Below are positions 1 through 12,229 of a stretch of DNA of 64,000 bases, in pieces (within the stretch, counting starts at the first letter, position 1; each line of letters begins with the position of its first letter). The position numbers and the translations under genes were made by a program. This DNA comes from Viola odorata (taxonomy: Eukaryota > Streptophyta > Magnoliopsida > Malpighiales > Violaceae). The notes below the pieces were generated by a model. It made no database searches. It was not told the DNA's origin and saw only the letters and a list, made by a program, of their open reading frames with translations. The stretch is taken from NCBI GenBank assembly GCA_963691705.1, contig OY829540.1:50938158-51002157 (forward strand), written 5' to 3'.

Positions 1-671
1 CAATGGGCCCATAAGTTGGTTGTTGGGTGGGCCTCCATCTAACAGTCAAATTTCCAAACAAACTCAAAACTTTCGAACTCTTAGGCCCAGTCATAACAGT
101 ATTAATTTTTAATTTTCTTTTCAATTTTTTAAAACATTTTATGGTTTAGAAAATATCTCCTTAAAATAAAAGTCTTCGAAACTTTAAAAATTAGTTTTCC
201 AAATTAAAAAAATATTTTATTTAGATTTAAAAATAATAAAGAAGAGTTTTTTAAATTTTGAAAACAATTTATTAAATGAAAACTTTCTTCCTAATTTTAA
301 AAAAAATATTAGCACCTCATTAAGCTATTTTTTAAAGTAGATAACACATTTTGGATTTTATAAAACAGTTCTTATTTTATTTTAGAATACAGTTTTTCGA
401 TAAGGTGTCTAGTTTTTTATTTATTTTGGAAACTATTTTTAGAAGTAGAAAACACAATTTTCGAAAATTAGAAAACAGTTTTCTGTTTTAAATAAACAGG
501 TTTCTGTTTAAAAAATATTATTCCGTTTTAAAGAGCTTTTATTCTTTTTAACAAATCAGTTTTATGTTTCTGTTTTAAAAAAAGCCGTTTTATTTTAGAA
601 AACATAAAATCTACTTCACAAAAAATAAAAAGGAAAGCAAAAGGAATTTTCCTTTGAGTCAAGTCTTCCTA
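1..671. other. AT-rich intergenic DNA, no gene seen
   Basis: This stretch is AT-rich with many runs of T and A and no ORF that looks coding. The first 110 bases contain several GGGCC/GGCCCA words (for example around positions 5, 29 and 84), the core of plant 'site II' promoter elements, so the edge may be the flank of a gene outside the window. Nothing else is supported. Confidence 0.5.
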
Positions 672-892
672 ATTACTCTTATTAATTGTCATTTTGACTT
701 TAAACACGTATATTAAAAAAGTCAGATGACTCACTTTTGAAACGATTTTGCCCCTTATCCTCTATCGAGAAAATGATCGTATCATTTTCTTGAGAAAGGA
801 CAAGGGGTAAAATCGTCTCAAAATTGAGTCATTCGACTTCCTTAATATACATGCCTAAAATCAAAGCGACAGTTAATAAAAAACGGAGGGAA
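672..892. mobile_element. Stowaway-like MITE (palindromic, TA target)
   Basis: The two halves are inverted copies: the left arm around 690-765 (GTCATTTTGACTTTAAACACG, then GTCAGATGACTCAC) matches the reverse complement of about 790-885, including CGAATGACTC and a CCCTCCGT-type end. TA dinucleotides lie at both borders. Length near 220 bp, TA target and a CTCCCTCCGT-like terminus are typical of Stowaway (Tc1/mariner) MITEs. It shares arm sequence with the element at 52380-52609, so both belong to one family. The RNA would fold into a long hairpin. Ends are by eye and may be off by a few bases. Confidence 0.75.
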
Positions 893-1278
893 TATTTTTT
901 CTTTAATAAAAATAAAGAAATAAAATTTGACTGTCGGAAGATGAGTTTGATTTGCATCTTAGAAGTCTTTTGAAACTCAGCTTGTGCTTCGACGCACACT
1001 TTTAGGATTGACAGGCTTATCCTCTTTTCCGCTTTAGCTGGAGTTTGACTAACCTGGATTTACGGATCACGTTTAAAAAGAAAGAAATAAAATTGAAAGC
1101 AAAGTCTAAGGAATTTTCCGTTGGGTCAAGTCTTCCCCAATTAATTAATTAATTAATTAATTTGTTTCAATACAAAAAGAATTTCAGACTGCATGCAATC
1201 ACTCTCTTCTTATCTCCTTCAAAAGAAAATCACTTTCTCCTTATTATTTCGAGCTTCTCCCTGCCCTTTCACACATAA
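893..1278. other. Upstream region of the TNL fragment
   Basis: No ORF stands out. There is a (TTAA)n run at about 1139-1161. CT-rich sequence between 1200 and 1275 is compatible with a 5' leader of the TIR-domain gene that starts at 1279. No TATA box is assigned with confidence. Confidence 0.4.
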
Positions 1279-2250
1279 ATGACTTCTTCTTCTGCTGCTA
1301 CCCTTCCTCAACCCATACGTCATGATGTCTTCCTCAGTTTCAGGGGACAGGACACTCGCAATAGTTTCACAAGCCACCTCTTTGAAGCCTTATACAAGAA
1401 CCAAATCTTGACTTTCAACGATTACAACCTACAGAGAGGAGACAACATTTCTCCATCATTTATCACTACAATTGAAGAATCCATGATTTCAATCATCATT
1501 TTCTCCCAAAATTATGCTGATTCTAGATGGTGCTTGAAAGAACTTGCAAAGATCATCCAATGTAAACATATTCATGGTCATATCGTTATACTTGTATTTT
1601 ATGGAGAAGATCCATCGCACGTCAGAAAGAAAATTGGAAAATTTGGAGTTGCTTTTGGTAAGCTCAAAGAACGTCTACGGGAAGGGGAGATGGATTTGGA
1701 CGAGGTGAGATCTCACTTGGAGGAAGCAGCTAATATATCCAGATGGAATTCACACGACATCAGGTAACATTTTCCAATTTTGAAGCTTCCTATTTTGTTT
1801 CATTTCTAGATCAAATTTGTACTTGAAGTATTTTTTGCTTGAATTAAACTAGTTTTTTTATAGCCCCCAGAGTGAGCTTATAACGTCCATTGTGGGAGAT
1901 ATTTTGAAAAAGTTGAATCAAAGGACACTAAAATTGCCTTCAAATCTCGTTGGAATTGATTCACATATTGAGCGAGTTGAAGCTTTGTTGTGCTTAGAGT
2001 CGCCATGATTTTTCATTGTGGGACTGTGGGGCATGGGTGCGATTGGTAAAACAACTGTTCCTCAAACCATGTACCGTCGTATTTGTACTACATTATACTA
2101 CATTTGATGGATCTTACTTTGTTGAAAAAGTTTCACAAAAATTAAATAATCAATCTGTGGATGATATACAGGAAAAAATTGTGTTGAAATTATTTGAAGA
2201 AGAAAGTCTAAATATGGGTCTCGAACATTACATCATGATTTTATAATGAA
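1279..2250 (+). pseudogene. TIR-NBS-LRR resistance gene fragment (broken)
   Basis: Exon 1 (1279-1763) encodes about 161 residues of a TIR domain: HDVFLSFRGQDTR near the N-terminus, the RGDNIS loop, and WCLKEL with the glutamate that is catalytic in TIR NADases. A GT donor follows CATCAG, and a TTTTTTATAG acceptor at 1863 joins exon 2 in phase (S-P-Q-S-E-L-I). Exon 2 reads into the NB-ARC linker, but a TGA at 2006-2008 precedes the P-loop (GMGAIGKTT, about 2031-2057). A frame change follows near 2085-2100 before a FDGSYFVEKV segment. The gene stops at about 2250, where copia sequence begins, so most of the NB-ARC and all of the LRR are missing. Intact TNLs are intracellular immune receptors. 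At best a TIR-only peptide could be made from here. Confidence 0.88.
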
Positions 2251-2252
2251 AC

Positions 2253-5200
2253 TGTTGTAAAATATTTATTACAAATGTTGGCATGATCCTTCATCTTATG
2301 TGATGGCCATGATTCTCTTTAATGGCCATATAATGGCCATAATTCTTCTTAAATGGCCATATAATGGTCCATTAAGGACCATTATTCTCCCCCTATTGAT
2401 GGCCATAAAATCCTCCACCATAATGAGAATGAATACCACCTTAATGGTATTGATTCTCTTCCTCCCTATAAATACCACTCATTCCTTCATTCTAAAACAC
2501 AACAAAAAAAATACAAGAAAAATACTACACTTAAATTTGAGAGCTTTTCCTTCTTTTCTGGTTAATTTCTGTATGGTTCTAGCTGTTCTGGTCCTGATTT
2601 TAAATCAGAAGAGATTGTTGTATACTAGGAGAATAAATTTCTTTAGGACATCATTTCTTGCGACTCGATCTTGTGTATTCTAACATCATTTTGCAGATAT
2701 TTTTTCCAACAATCTAAAGAAATTTATCATGTCTGCCAACATTCCCTTCTCAACTGTAGCTGGTTCTATTCAAACCTTTGTTCCTGCACCAGCTGCTGCT
2801 ACTGTCAGTAAATTTCCTGACACCTCCAGAATTGAAATATTTGGCGGTCAGAACTTCAAGAGGTGGCAGGAACGTGTGTTCTCTATCCTTAATCTTCATG
2901 GCGTGGCTTTCGCATTGACGAAACCAAAACTAGATGTTGCTGCTGATCAGATTTTGAAACTTGGGTTCATGCTAACAAAGTATGCAGGCATACTATTATT
3001 AGCACTCTATCTAATGATCTGTTTGACATTTACTGCCCGCACAAGGCAGCAAAATCGATATGGGACTCCATGGTTCAGAAGTACACTGCTGAAGATGTAG
3101 GGAAACAAAAATTTATGGTGGGAAACTACTACAAATGGGAGATGGTGGATAGGAAGGATATCAAGAGCCAGATCAATGAATATCATAAGTTGCTGGATGA
3201 CATGAAAGCTGAAAAAATTGAACTTCTAGAAGAATTCAGTGTTGGGGTCCTCATTGAGAAGCTGCCTGATTCTTAGAGTGACTACAAGCAACTACTCAAA
3301 CACAAGCATAAACAACTATCTCTGTCCGATCTCATCACTCACATCATCATTGAGGACACTAACAGGAATGAGCTGAAGGCTGCAAAAGCAAAGGAACTAA
3401 CAACCAACACCCACTTGGTCCAAGACAAACCACATCATAATAGACCAAGGTATGTCAATTCCAAGTTTGTTCCTAAGGCTAATAATAACCTCTCCTTCAA
3501 GAAAAAAAGAAATTGCTATGTATGTGGAAAACTTGGTCATCATGCCCAACAATGTAGAAGGAGGGCAAGAAATGACAATCCTCCTAAACCGAAAGTCAAT
3601 TTGGTTAAAGGAGATGATATTATTGTTGAGGTCATTTCTCAAGCTCTTGTGGTTAACAATGTGAATGAATGAGTGGTAGACTTAGGTGCTACCAGGCATA
3701 TCTGTGCAAACAGAAATGCTTTTACCTCCTACACTGTGGTAGGAGATGAAGAAGAACATATTTATCTTGGTGATTCCTGAACTGTAAAAGTCCATGGCAA
3801 AGGGAAAGTTCTTCTAAAACTCACATCTGGCAAGACCTTGGCTCTGAATGATGTACTCTATGTACCTGAGATAAGAGTCAATTTGGTTTCTGTGTCCCTG
3901 CTAGGGAAAGTTGGGGTGAAAGTCTCGTTTGAATCTGATAAAATTGTGATGACTAAGAACAATATTTTTGTAGGAAAGGGTTATTGTAGCCAGGGACTAT
4001 TTGTACTTAATGTTTCTAAAATTATGAATGAAACTGCAACCTCTTCTGCTTACTTGATTGATTCTTATGATTTATGGCATGCTAGATTAGGACATGTTAG
4101 TTTTTCCTATATTAAGATATTGCAATCTGCTGGTATGATTTCTTGTTCATATAATGCATGTTCTAATAAATGTGAAATTTGTGTTGAATCTAAATTAGCG
4201 AAAAAATCTTGTCACTCTGTGCATAGAGAAACAGAATTGCTTAGCTTAATTCACACCGACTTAGGAGATCTAAAACAAACAATGACTAGAGGAGGAAAAA
4301 GATATTATATAACCTTTATAAATGATTTTTCAAGATATACTAAAGTTTATCTCCTAAAGAATAAAGATGAAGCTTTTGACATATTTTCAAAATATAAAGC
4401 TGAAGTAAAAAATCAATTGAATAAGAAAATTAAAAGAGTTAGATCAGATAGAGGTGGTGAGTATACAATCTTTAATGATTTTTGTGAGAAAAAAGGTATT
4501 ATACATGAAGTAACTCCACCATATTCACCCGAGTCAAATGGTGTAGCAGAACGGAAAAATAGAACTTTAAAAGAAATGATGAATGCTTTACTTATAAGCT
4601 CTAATGCACCTGATAATTTATAGGGAGAAACTTTGCTTTCTGCTTGTCATTTACAAAATCGGATACCTTATAAGAAAACTGGTAAAACCCCTTATGAATT
4701 ATGGAAAGGATATTCACCTAATTTGAAATATTTAAAAGTGTGGGGGTGTCTTGCTAAAGTTTTACTTCCAGATCCTAAGAAAATAAAAATTGGTGCTAAA
4801 ACTTCTGATTGCATGTTTATTGGTTATGCTGAACATAATGCTGCATATAGATTTCTTGTTCTAAAAAGTGATGTGCTTGATAGTAACACTATTGTTGAAA
4901 CTAAAAATGCAGAATTCTTTGAACATGTGTTTCCTCTTAAATCCAGTAGAATTTCTAAATCACCAGTAGAAAATTCTTCTTATGAACATAGTGATAATTC
5001 ACTTGATGTTGTTGAAAATGATGTTACTGATTTAAGAAGAAGTAAAAGGCAAAGAAAAGAAAAATCTTTTGGAGATGAGTTTTATACCTTTGTGGTAGAT
5101 AATGATCCTTTAAACTTTTCCGAAGCTATTTCTTCTTCTGATGCTCCACTTTGGAAAGAAGCCATTAAAATGGAAATTGATTCTCTTTCACAAAACAAAA

Positions 5201-5645
5201 CTTGAATTTTGGTAGATTTACCACCTGGTGCAAAATCGATTGGATGTAAATGGATTTTTAAGAAGAAGTTTAAAACTGATGGTACTATAGATAAGTATAA
5301 AGCTAGATTTGATACTTTTGTACCCATAGCTAGAATTTCATCCATTAGAGTTTTGATTGCCTTGGCTTCTATTCACAAATTATTTATTCACCAAATGGAT
5401 GTTAAAACTGCTTTTCTTAATGGTGAATTAGAAGAAGAAATTTACATGGTACAACCTAAGGGATGTGTAGTTTCTGGTCAAGAAAATAAAGTTTGTAAAC
5501 TAATTAAATCCTTATATGGCTTGAAACAAGCACCTAAATAGTGGCATGAAAATTTTGACCAAGTGTTGACTTCTAGTGGTTTCTCTTCTATTGAAGTTGA
5601 TAAATGTGTTATGTCAAAACTGAAAATTGTGAATGTGTTATTACA
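2253..5645 (+). mobile_element. Ty1/copia retrotransposon, decayed and 3'-truncated
   Basis: A probable 5' LTR begins at TGTTG (2253), carries a CTATAAATACC box near 2465 and may end near CAACA at 2707-2711. No primer binding site is clear before gag. Copia-order domains follow up to the reverse transcriptase, which is cut by the gypsy insertion at 5646. No 3' LTR is present, and DNA beyond the gypsy element (21692 on) does not read as the rest of RT, so the copia was probably already truncated or was later rearranged. It lies directly against the broken TNL gene. Confidence 0.8.
2729..5640 (+). pseudogene. Copia gag-pol remnant (gag, PR, INT, partial RT)
   Basis: Gag starts at 2729 with a UBN2-like region (FKRWQERVFSILN). 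A frame change between about 2950 and 3070 moves it to the frame used to the end. Visible parts are the CCHC knuckle CYVCGKLGHHAQQC near 3515-3556, a protease motif VVDLGATRHIC near 3673, the integrase H-H-C-C zinc region from about 4075, integrase core acidic residues (HTD, SDRGGEY, AERKNRT), and RT up to LYGLKQAPK (5541). In-frame stops lie at 3274, 3670, 3778, 4621, 5203 and 5539. RT also has a short in-frame deletion after KYKARF (about 5308). Non-functional. Nearly all the stops fit single G-to-A or C-to-T changes. Confidence 0.87.
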
Positions 5646-5650
5646 ACACC
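5646..5650. repeat. Left target-site duplication ACACC
   Basis: ACACC directly precedes the 5' LTR and is repeated at 21687-21691 after the 3' LTR. This fixes the borders of the 16-kb gypsy insertion. Confidence 0.9.
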
Positions 5651-5881
5651 AGATAACAATCAAGACAACCCTAATGGTGTTACTACACTTGCGGCTCCTG
5701 CCGGACGGATTCCCATAAGTCCCGTAATATCTCTTCATATCGCCCGGAGATCAGCAAAGGATTCCTAGGATGGTCGACATCAGTGGAGGGGGGGACTCAC
5801 GCGTCTCTATACGCACGACACCATCCCAGCCTAGGGATCCCCGAGGTTATCGCTTCCGGCACCCCCGTCAGATATCGCTCA

Positions 5882-5914
5882 TGACGTCACCTACTGGTAT
5901 CGCTCGTGACGTCA
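5882..5914. promoter_or_regulatory. Paired TGACGTCA palindromes in the LTR
   Basis: Two perfect TGACGTCA octamers lie at 5882-5889 and 5907-5914, 25 bp apart start to start and about 50-80 bp upstream of the LTR TATA box. TGACG pairs are the core of as-1-type elements bound by TGA-class bZIP factors. The 3' LTR keeps both copies (21395-21402 and 21420-21427). The regulatory role is inferred. Confidence 0.55.
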
Positions 5915-5960
5915 TCATTAGACATCGCCTAGATTGTTATCGCCAGGTATCGCCATCAAG

Positions 5961-5970
5961 GCCTATAAAT
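5961..5970 (+). promoter_or_regulatory. TATA box of the gypsy LTR
   Basis: GCCTATAAAT followed by ACCCCTAC, about 210 bp before the LTR end; identical in the 3' LTR (about 21474-21483). A standard position for the retroelement's own transcript start. Confidence 0.65.
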
Positions 5971-6173
5971 ACCCCTACTTTTCAAACAGAAGGTAAGATC
6001 GAGATCATCTAGCAGAACCTCTGGTTAATTCATACCCCAAAACTGACTTAAGCATCGGAGTGTCTACGCCGAAGCTCCCCCTCCGGCGCTTTGCAGGTAC
6101 ACCCGACACCGATCGCCGCCGTTCCGATCAGACACGACACTAAGTCCTATCAAATTGACATTGAATCTTATCA

Positions 6174-6195
6174 AATGGTGCTTTCATTGAGAGTC
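6174..6195 (+). other. Probable primer binding site
   Basis: TGGTGCTTTCATTGAGAG begins at 6176, two bases after the LTR. It starts with TGG as expected for pairing with a tRNA CCA end. I cannot name the tRNA. Confidence 0.45.
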
Positions 6196-6207
6196 TTGGT
6201 ATATTAA

Positions 6208-8139
6208 GTGAGCGTCCTTAATAGCCAAGCTCCGTTTAGTCGGAAGATTGGAACGGTCATGACCACAGGATCGGAGCCGATCCGATCATCATCCTCTAAT
6301 ATCCCTTTCTCAATCCGCAGACAGTTATTCCCCTTTGCTACGGCTGATCTCTCCATGACGTCGCAACCAATTACCTCTGGATCTCTGGACCACTCGGTCG
6401 GAATCGCTGGAGGACTTGTCTCTTCGCAAACGGGCATTTCGTCATCTCAGATAGCGGGACCTGACTTCTCCACTCCTCTTTTGGGGGGATCTGTGCACGG
6501 CCATGAACATCCTTTTGCAATGGAAATAGCGACCCTTCGTTCTCGGTTGGAATATTTGACTGAAATGGCCGCAAGAATCACGCCTGGTGCTTCTGGATCT
6601 AGTCTCCCTCACTGCGTCATGTTCACACCATCTATTGTCGCTGATCGACCTTTATCACCGTTGTTTCCAGAAAACCTCCAGATGCCTTTGTCCGTGGGAG
6701 ATCCCTCGGTTAGTGTTGTGCCGTTCACTCAAGGAAGAGTAGAAGCTTACGTACCACAGATGCCGCAAGGTCTCCTCCCATAAGGAGATAGGCAACTTGA
6801 GGGGGTTAGGAACCGGTGGGATGGACGGAGGGAAGGAGCCAACAGGAGTTTGTCTCCCGAGTACAGTGAAAGATCTAGTAGTCGAAGATATCGAAGTCGT
6901 TCGCCTAGGAGTCGCAATCGATCTCCTATGTGACATCTTACGCCAGAACCACGAAATAGGGGGCGTCAAGCTAAAATGTCTCCTCCGCATCAGGCACGTG
7001 AGATTCTTGATGATACATCGGGCCACCCATTTAGCCGTCGTATAAGGCGTCACAGGGTCAGTCGACGCGTGAAGCTTCCCACTGATACTTATGATGGCAC
7101 TAAGGATCCTATCTCGCATATCAATAAAGTGAAGGATTTTGTTCAGTTTCAGACCCACAGTGATGCAGCGTTGTGCCAAATATTTGTCATGACATTGTCG
7201 GGTGTTGCGCGTCTCTGGTTTGAGGGACTCCCTGGTGGATCCATTAATAATTTCTCACAATTAGAATCTAAATTTCGAAGCAGATTTAGTATGGCAATTC
7301 CAATCAGGAAATCTGCCGCCGCGTTATTTGACATACAACGAAGGCCTCAAGAAACTTTAAAGGAATTTCTTAGTCGCTTCGATTTGGAAATGTCCTTAAC
7401 GCCGGGCGTTACTATTGATTTTGCTATAGAAGCCCTAAAAAGGAACTGCCGCTATGGAAAACTGAAAGACACGCTCATAGTAGACCCTCCAGTGACTTTA
7501 GATGCGTTGAGACTTAAAGCCCACAATTATGCGAAAATGGAAGAAGAAGAAAACAGAGATAGGACGTATAACGTGCCGTATGGGACATCTCAACTTACCG
7601 CTGCTCCCGCAAAACCCCTTCCTGACGACCATTTTATCGACGATTACGCCAGGCGGAAGGATCATATCCCCAAAGCCTCCAATAGGCAAAAGGGTCATTT
7701 TTCGAAGGGAAAAACCGGTGGTTCCCCCACTCGACGTCACGGGGATTCTTATAAAAATCGGATGTACGACCCAGATTTTCCTTCCCTTAATGTACCAAGG
7801 GCAGAGATTTTAGCGATAGCGGAACAGCGAAATCTTCCCATCCGCTATCCCGCGCCTACGAAACCAGGAGTGCTTCTAGGGAGAAGGGAGAATGCTTATT
7901 GTAAATTCCACAAAGCCAGGGGCCATTCCACAGAAGCGTGCAGGGAGTTAAAATCGACGATAGAACGTTTGGTGGAAGAAGGATATTTGGGAGAATTTGC
8001 CATCCAGATAAGAGAAGATGCCAGAAATAATCCCATGAAAAGGACAGCAGACGAACGACCAGTTCCTCCTCGCGTTCCGCAGAAGGATGATGCTCCTAGA
8101 GGAAAAGATGGGGAAACTCTTACGGTCGACTATGATTAA
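6208..8139 (+). pseudogene. Gypsy gag (two stops)
   Basis: One frame runs from 6208 to 8139, broken by TAA at 6781 and TGA at 6931. After the second stop the frame is open from 6976 (388 codons). The middle is a Retrotrans_gag domain (DTYDGTKDPISH through RLWFEGLPGGSINNF and the FLSRF region). The C-terminal part holds a CKFHKARGHSTEAC knuckle near 7903-7944, the C-x2-H form usual in Tat-like gag. An Arg/Ser-rich stretch lies between the stops. In life Gag packages the RNA in cytoplasmic particles. The first part (6208-6783) has few recognisable motifs, and the true initiation codon is uncertain. Confidence 0.85.
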
Positions 8140-11100
8140 CATTATCACGGGAGGAACCCCTTATATGGACGAATCAGAACAACCGACCGCCGCAAAAGGA
8201 GAAAAACCCACACGGGATGGCACGACAAAGAAAGGAGATGCGATAGGCATCTTGGATCGAATGATATTATCCTTTTCCGAAGAAGATGAGAAAGGCGTTG
8301 TCTACCCGCACAATGATGCATTGGTGGTTACGCCCGTCATCGCCAGCCATGGAATCAGAAGGACCCTTATTGATAATGGGAGTGCGGTGAATCTCTTTTT
8401 GCTGGAAGCGTACAGTCTCCTGAAACGCCCTAATAATGAGCTAACGCCCAGCAAACGGCCTATAGTTGGCGTTGATGGGGTTCCAATCCCTGACACGGGG
8501 GTAATTACTTTGCCCATATATTTCCGAGAAGACACCTATAAACGATCAGAGAACTTGCTGTTCCTTGTCGTGGATTTAAATTTGCCCTACAATGTCGTAC
8601 TCGGGCGACCTTTTCTCAACCGTTTCGGAGCGGTGATATCTCAAAAGCATTTAAAAATGAAATACCCCTCCTGGGATGGGGTAGTATCCATAAAAGGTGA
8701 TCAAAAGCTGGCAGCGGAATGCTACTCGCTCATGACTCAAAGGAGCTGCGATAGGTATGTGTGTATAGCGGCGGACCCCTATGAACAAGGCGATGAGAAG
8801 CGCGCTCAACCTCTGGACAAAATGGTACCCATTCTGGCAATCGGTATAGAGGAAGCAAGCTTCCTGATCAACGAAAAACTCAGCCCAGCGGAGAACCTTC
8901 AACTGGCTCGGCTACTGAACAAATGCCAAGGAGATTTTGCGTGGAAACCCGCAGACATGCCAGGTATATCACGCAAAATAGCCGAGCATCGGCTCAATGT
9001 GGACCCAGATGCCAGGCCGGTACAGCAGAAGCGGCGCACGTTCTCTAATGAAAAGGCGTTGGCTATGGACAAAGAGGTAACCAAGCTTCTTGGCGCAGGG
9101 TTCATCCGCAAAGTTCTATATCCCACCTGGCTAGCGAACCCTGTCCTTGTTCCTAAGCCCAATGGGGACTGGCGCATGTGCATCGATTTCACTGATTTAA
9201 ATGATGCCTGCCCTAAGGATTGCTACCCGCTCCCTCGTATAGATCAATTAGTTGATCAAACTGCCGGGTACGCCTATTTAAGTTCACTGGACGCCAACTC
9301 TGGATACCACCAGATCCCCATGGCCCTGGAAGATGAAGAAAAGACTGCATTTCTCACTCCAAAGGCCACGTACTGTTATACGGCGATCCCGTTTGGATTA
9401 AAGAACGTCGGGGCTACATTCCAACGTATGGCCAGCAAGATATTCGAAGAGCAAATAGGGAGGAATGTGGAAGCATACGTTGATGATATATTGGTAAAGA
9501 GTGCGAGCTTTCAAGATCACCTGCGGGACTTAAAGGAGGTCTTTGATGTAATGAAAAGGTATCGCATGAAGTTAAACCCCCGAAAATGCATGTTTGCATT
9601 TCAGACGGGAAAATTCTTGGGCTACGTCGTCAGCCAAAAAGGTATCCAGCCTAACCCTTCAAAGGTTAAAGCCATACGAGACATGATATCGCCAAGAACC
9701 ATTAAAGAGGTGCAAAGGCTAACGGGGTGAGTTATCGCCCTTGGGCGATTCATTTCCACGCAAGGAGAGAAATGTCTTCCTTTTTTCAAAGTCATACGCA
9801 AGAAAGCCTCGTTCGGGTGGACCCCGGAATGTGAGGAGGCATTTGTCGGCCTAAAGGATTACCTATCGTCCGACCTGCTGTTGACGAGACCTGAGGCAGG
9901 TGATACCTTATATTTGTATCTTGGCGCTGCGGACGAGGTGGTCAATGCCATCCTCGTTCGTGACGATAACCACTCGCATCGCCCGGTCTATTTTGTGAGT
10001 CACGTTCTGAAGGAGGCGGAGTTGCGATACGCCCGAATTGAAAAAATAGTGTTCGCTCTTATACAGGCTACCCGCAAGATAGACTGATATTTCCAGTCTT
10101 ATTCCATCACTGTACTTACAGACCAGCCTCTGAAAAGAATATTTCGAAAGCCTGAATCTTCCGAAAGAATGTTGATCTGGGCGCTTGAACTAGAACAGTA
10201 TGGATTAAGGTATCAGTCTCGACCGTCCGTAAAGGCTCAGATCCTGGCTGATTTCATAGCGGAATGTACCTTTACAGAGGACCCTTTGGCCGGCATACCT
10301 GAAGCATAATGGGCCGATATGGATCTCCCGTTCCCGGAAACTTATACGGACCTTTGGATCGTCCATGTGGACGGAGCCAAAAACCAAGAGCTAGCGGGAG
10401 CTGGAATCTTTATAAATGGGCCGCACGACATGCAAATACGATACGCCATTCGAATCCTACAGTCGTTGTCTAATAACGCGGCAGAGTACAAAGCGTTGCT
10501 AGCCGGGCTCAGAATAGGGAAAGGACTTTCCTCTAAAGGGAGGCACGATACTGGAAGAACAGGAGACCTGCGTCTAAAAATCTGTGGTGATTCCAAGTTA
10601 ATAATTGACCAGGTCTTGGGGCACTCTCAGGCCCAGGAACCCATTATGATTCAATATCTCGCTAAAGTAAAGCGAGAACTATTGGAGATAAAGAAAGAGG
10701 GCGTGCAAGTCAGCTTCGAGCATGTTCCCAGAGAGGAAAACGTTGAAGCCGACAATCTAGCCAAATTGGCCGCGAATCCGGAAGTGTCCATACCCAAAGA
10801 CGTATATTATTGTGAGCTAGCGGTACCATCCTTCATGGAAGAGCAAGCATCTTTTTGTGTGGAGGAGCGTGAGAGCGATTGGCAAATTCCCGTAATCAAG
10901 TACTAGAAATATGAGGAACTGCCTGAGGATACCGCTGAAAAGAAAAAGGTGCTGAAACAGGCAGCTCGCTGTACGTACTATGACGGGGATTTGATTCGAA
11001 GATGTTTTTCTCACCCAGCAGCTAAATGTATAACTGAGCAAGAAGGTCTTCACACCTTGCGTGAAATCCATGAAGGGGTATGTGGTATGCACGTATCAGG

Positions 11101-12116
11101 TGGCACCTTGGCGGCACAAGTATTCAAATCCAGATTCTACTGGCCCACCATCCGGAGAGATTGCCACAACTATGTGCAAACTTGCCCTAAGTGCCAGGAG
11201 TTTGCCAGAATTCCTCGGCGACCTGCCACTGAAATATCTGAAATTATCGCCCCTTGCCCTTTCGCTAAATGGGGGATCGATATCCTAGGCCCATTCCCAA
11301 AGGCAAGGTCCCAACTGAAGTTTGTGATAGTGGCGATAGACTATTTCACTAAGTGGGCAGAAGCTGAAGCGGTCGCCACAATCACGGCAGAAAAAACTTG
11401 GCGTTTCTTCAAATATCATGTTATCATGAGGTTTGGCATACCTCGTGTCCGCAGCCAGCGATAATGGAACGTAGTTCACCAGCCAATTCTTTAAAGACCA
11501 GTGCTCAGAATTCGGGATCGAGCAACGATTTTCCTCCGTGGCTCATCCGTAAACTAATGGACAGGCGGAAGTAACCAATCGGAGCAACCTCAGTGGTATC
11601 AAGAAAAACCTAGAAGGATCTAAAAAGAAGTGGGCTGATGAGCTACCATACGTGATGTGGGCGTACCGCATGACCGTAAAGACTAGCACCGGAGAAACAC
11701 CCTTCGCGTTGGCCTTCGGAACCGAAGCTGTTACATCGGTGGAAATTGGAACCATGAGCCTACGGGTGGCTCACTTTCTAGAGGAACTGAATGAGGAAAG
11801 GTTACGAGCCAACCTAGACGCGTTACTAGAAGTCCGAGAAGAAATCATTCTGAAAACGCAGCATTACAAACAAAAGATGGCCCGTTATCATAACAGGCGC
11901 GTCAAAGAGCGGTTGCTGAAAGCCGGTGACCTGGTGCTCCGAGACAAGCGAGCGGCAGGACAACGTATGGGAAAACTCAGTCTAAACTGGGATGGACCAT
12001 ATCGCGTCACCCACGTTGTCAGAAAAGGAGCCTATCATCTGGAGACGCTCGATGGTACACCCTTATCCAACTCTTGGAATATCGCTCGTTTGAAATTATA
12101 TTACTCTAGAATTTAA
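8087..12116 (+). pseudogene. Gypsy pol: PR, RT, RNH, second RNH, INT (decayed)
   Basis: Pol overlaps the end of gag in another frame. The frame is open 8087-9730 and holds protease (LIDNGSAVN near 8368) and reverse transcriptase with AYVDDILVKS near 9471. Stops follow at 9728, 10085, 10307 and 10904, but the same frame continues with a Ty3-type RNase H (about 9880-10260), a second RNase H (VHVDGAKNQELAGAG, about 10360-10760) and the integrase zinc region (about 11049-11200). A frameshift near 11450 sits just before the second catalytic Asp. Two more stops follow (near 11474 and 11550), and the last part (11652-12116) includes the GPY motif (WDGPYRV). The two RNase H domains support Tat-lineage placement. 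No functional product is expected. Confidence 0.9.
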
Positions 12117-12211
12117 TTTTATCTGCACCTTTGATTTATGTCAACCCTAACCATGACTAACGCTCGAGGAGAGAGCTTTCGTGGGTGTTTGTGGTTGCCT
12201 TTGTGCAGATT

Positions 12212-12224
12212 AAAAAAAAGGGGG
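12212..12224 (+). other. Internal polypurine-tract-like run
   Basis: AAAAAAAAGGGGG lies about 95 bp after the pol stop. It is the best PPT-like run in the element, but it is 8.9 kb from the 3' LTR. The sequence just before the 3' LTR (TTTTCAGTTGGGCTTA) is not purine-rich. Confidence 0.4.
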
Positions 12225-12229
12225 TATCT

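Larger units (their letters stand above)
5651..6173 (+). repeat. 5' LTR of the 16-kb gypsy element
   Basis: It should start TGATAAC as the 3' LTR does, but its first base is A (AGATAAC), a change at the terminal TG. It ends CTTATCA. The U3/R boundary region has a GCCTATAAATA box at 5961. Repeated TATCGC words occur between about 5875 and 5955. Confidence 0.92.
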
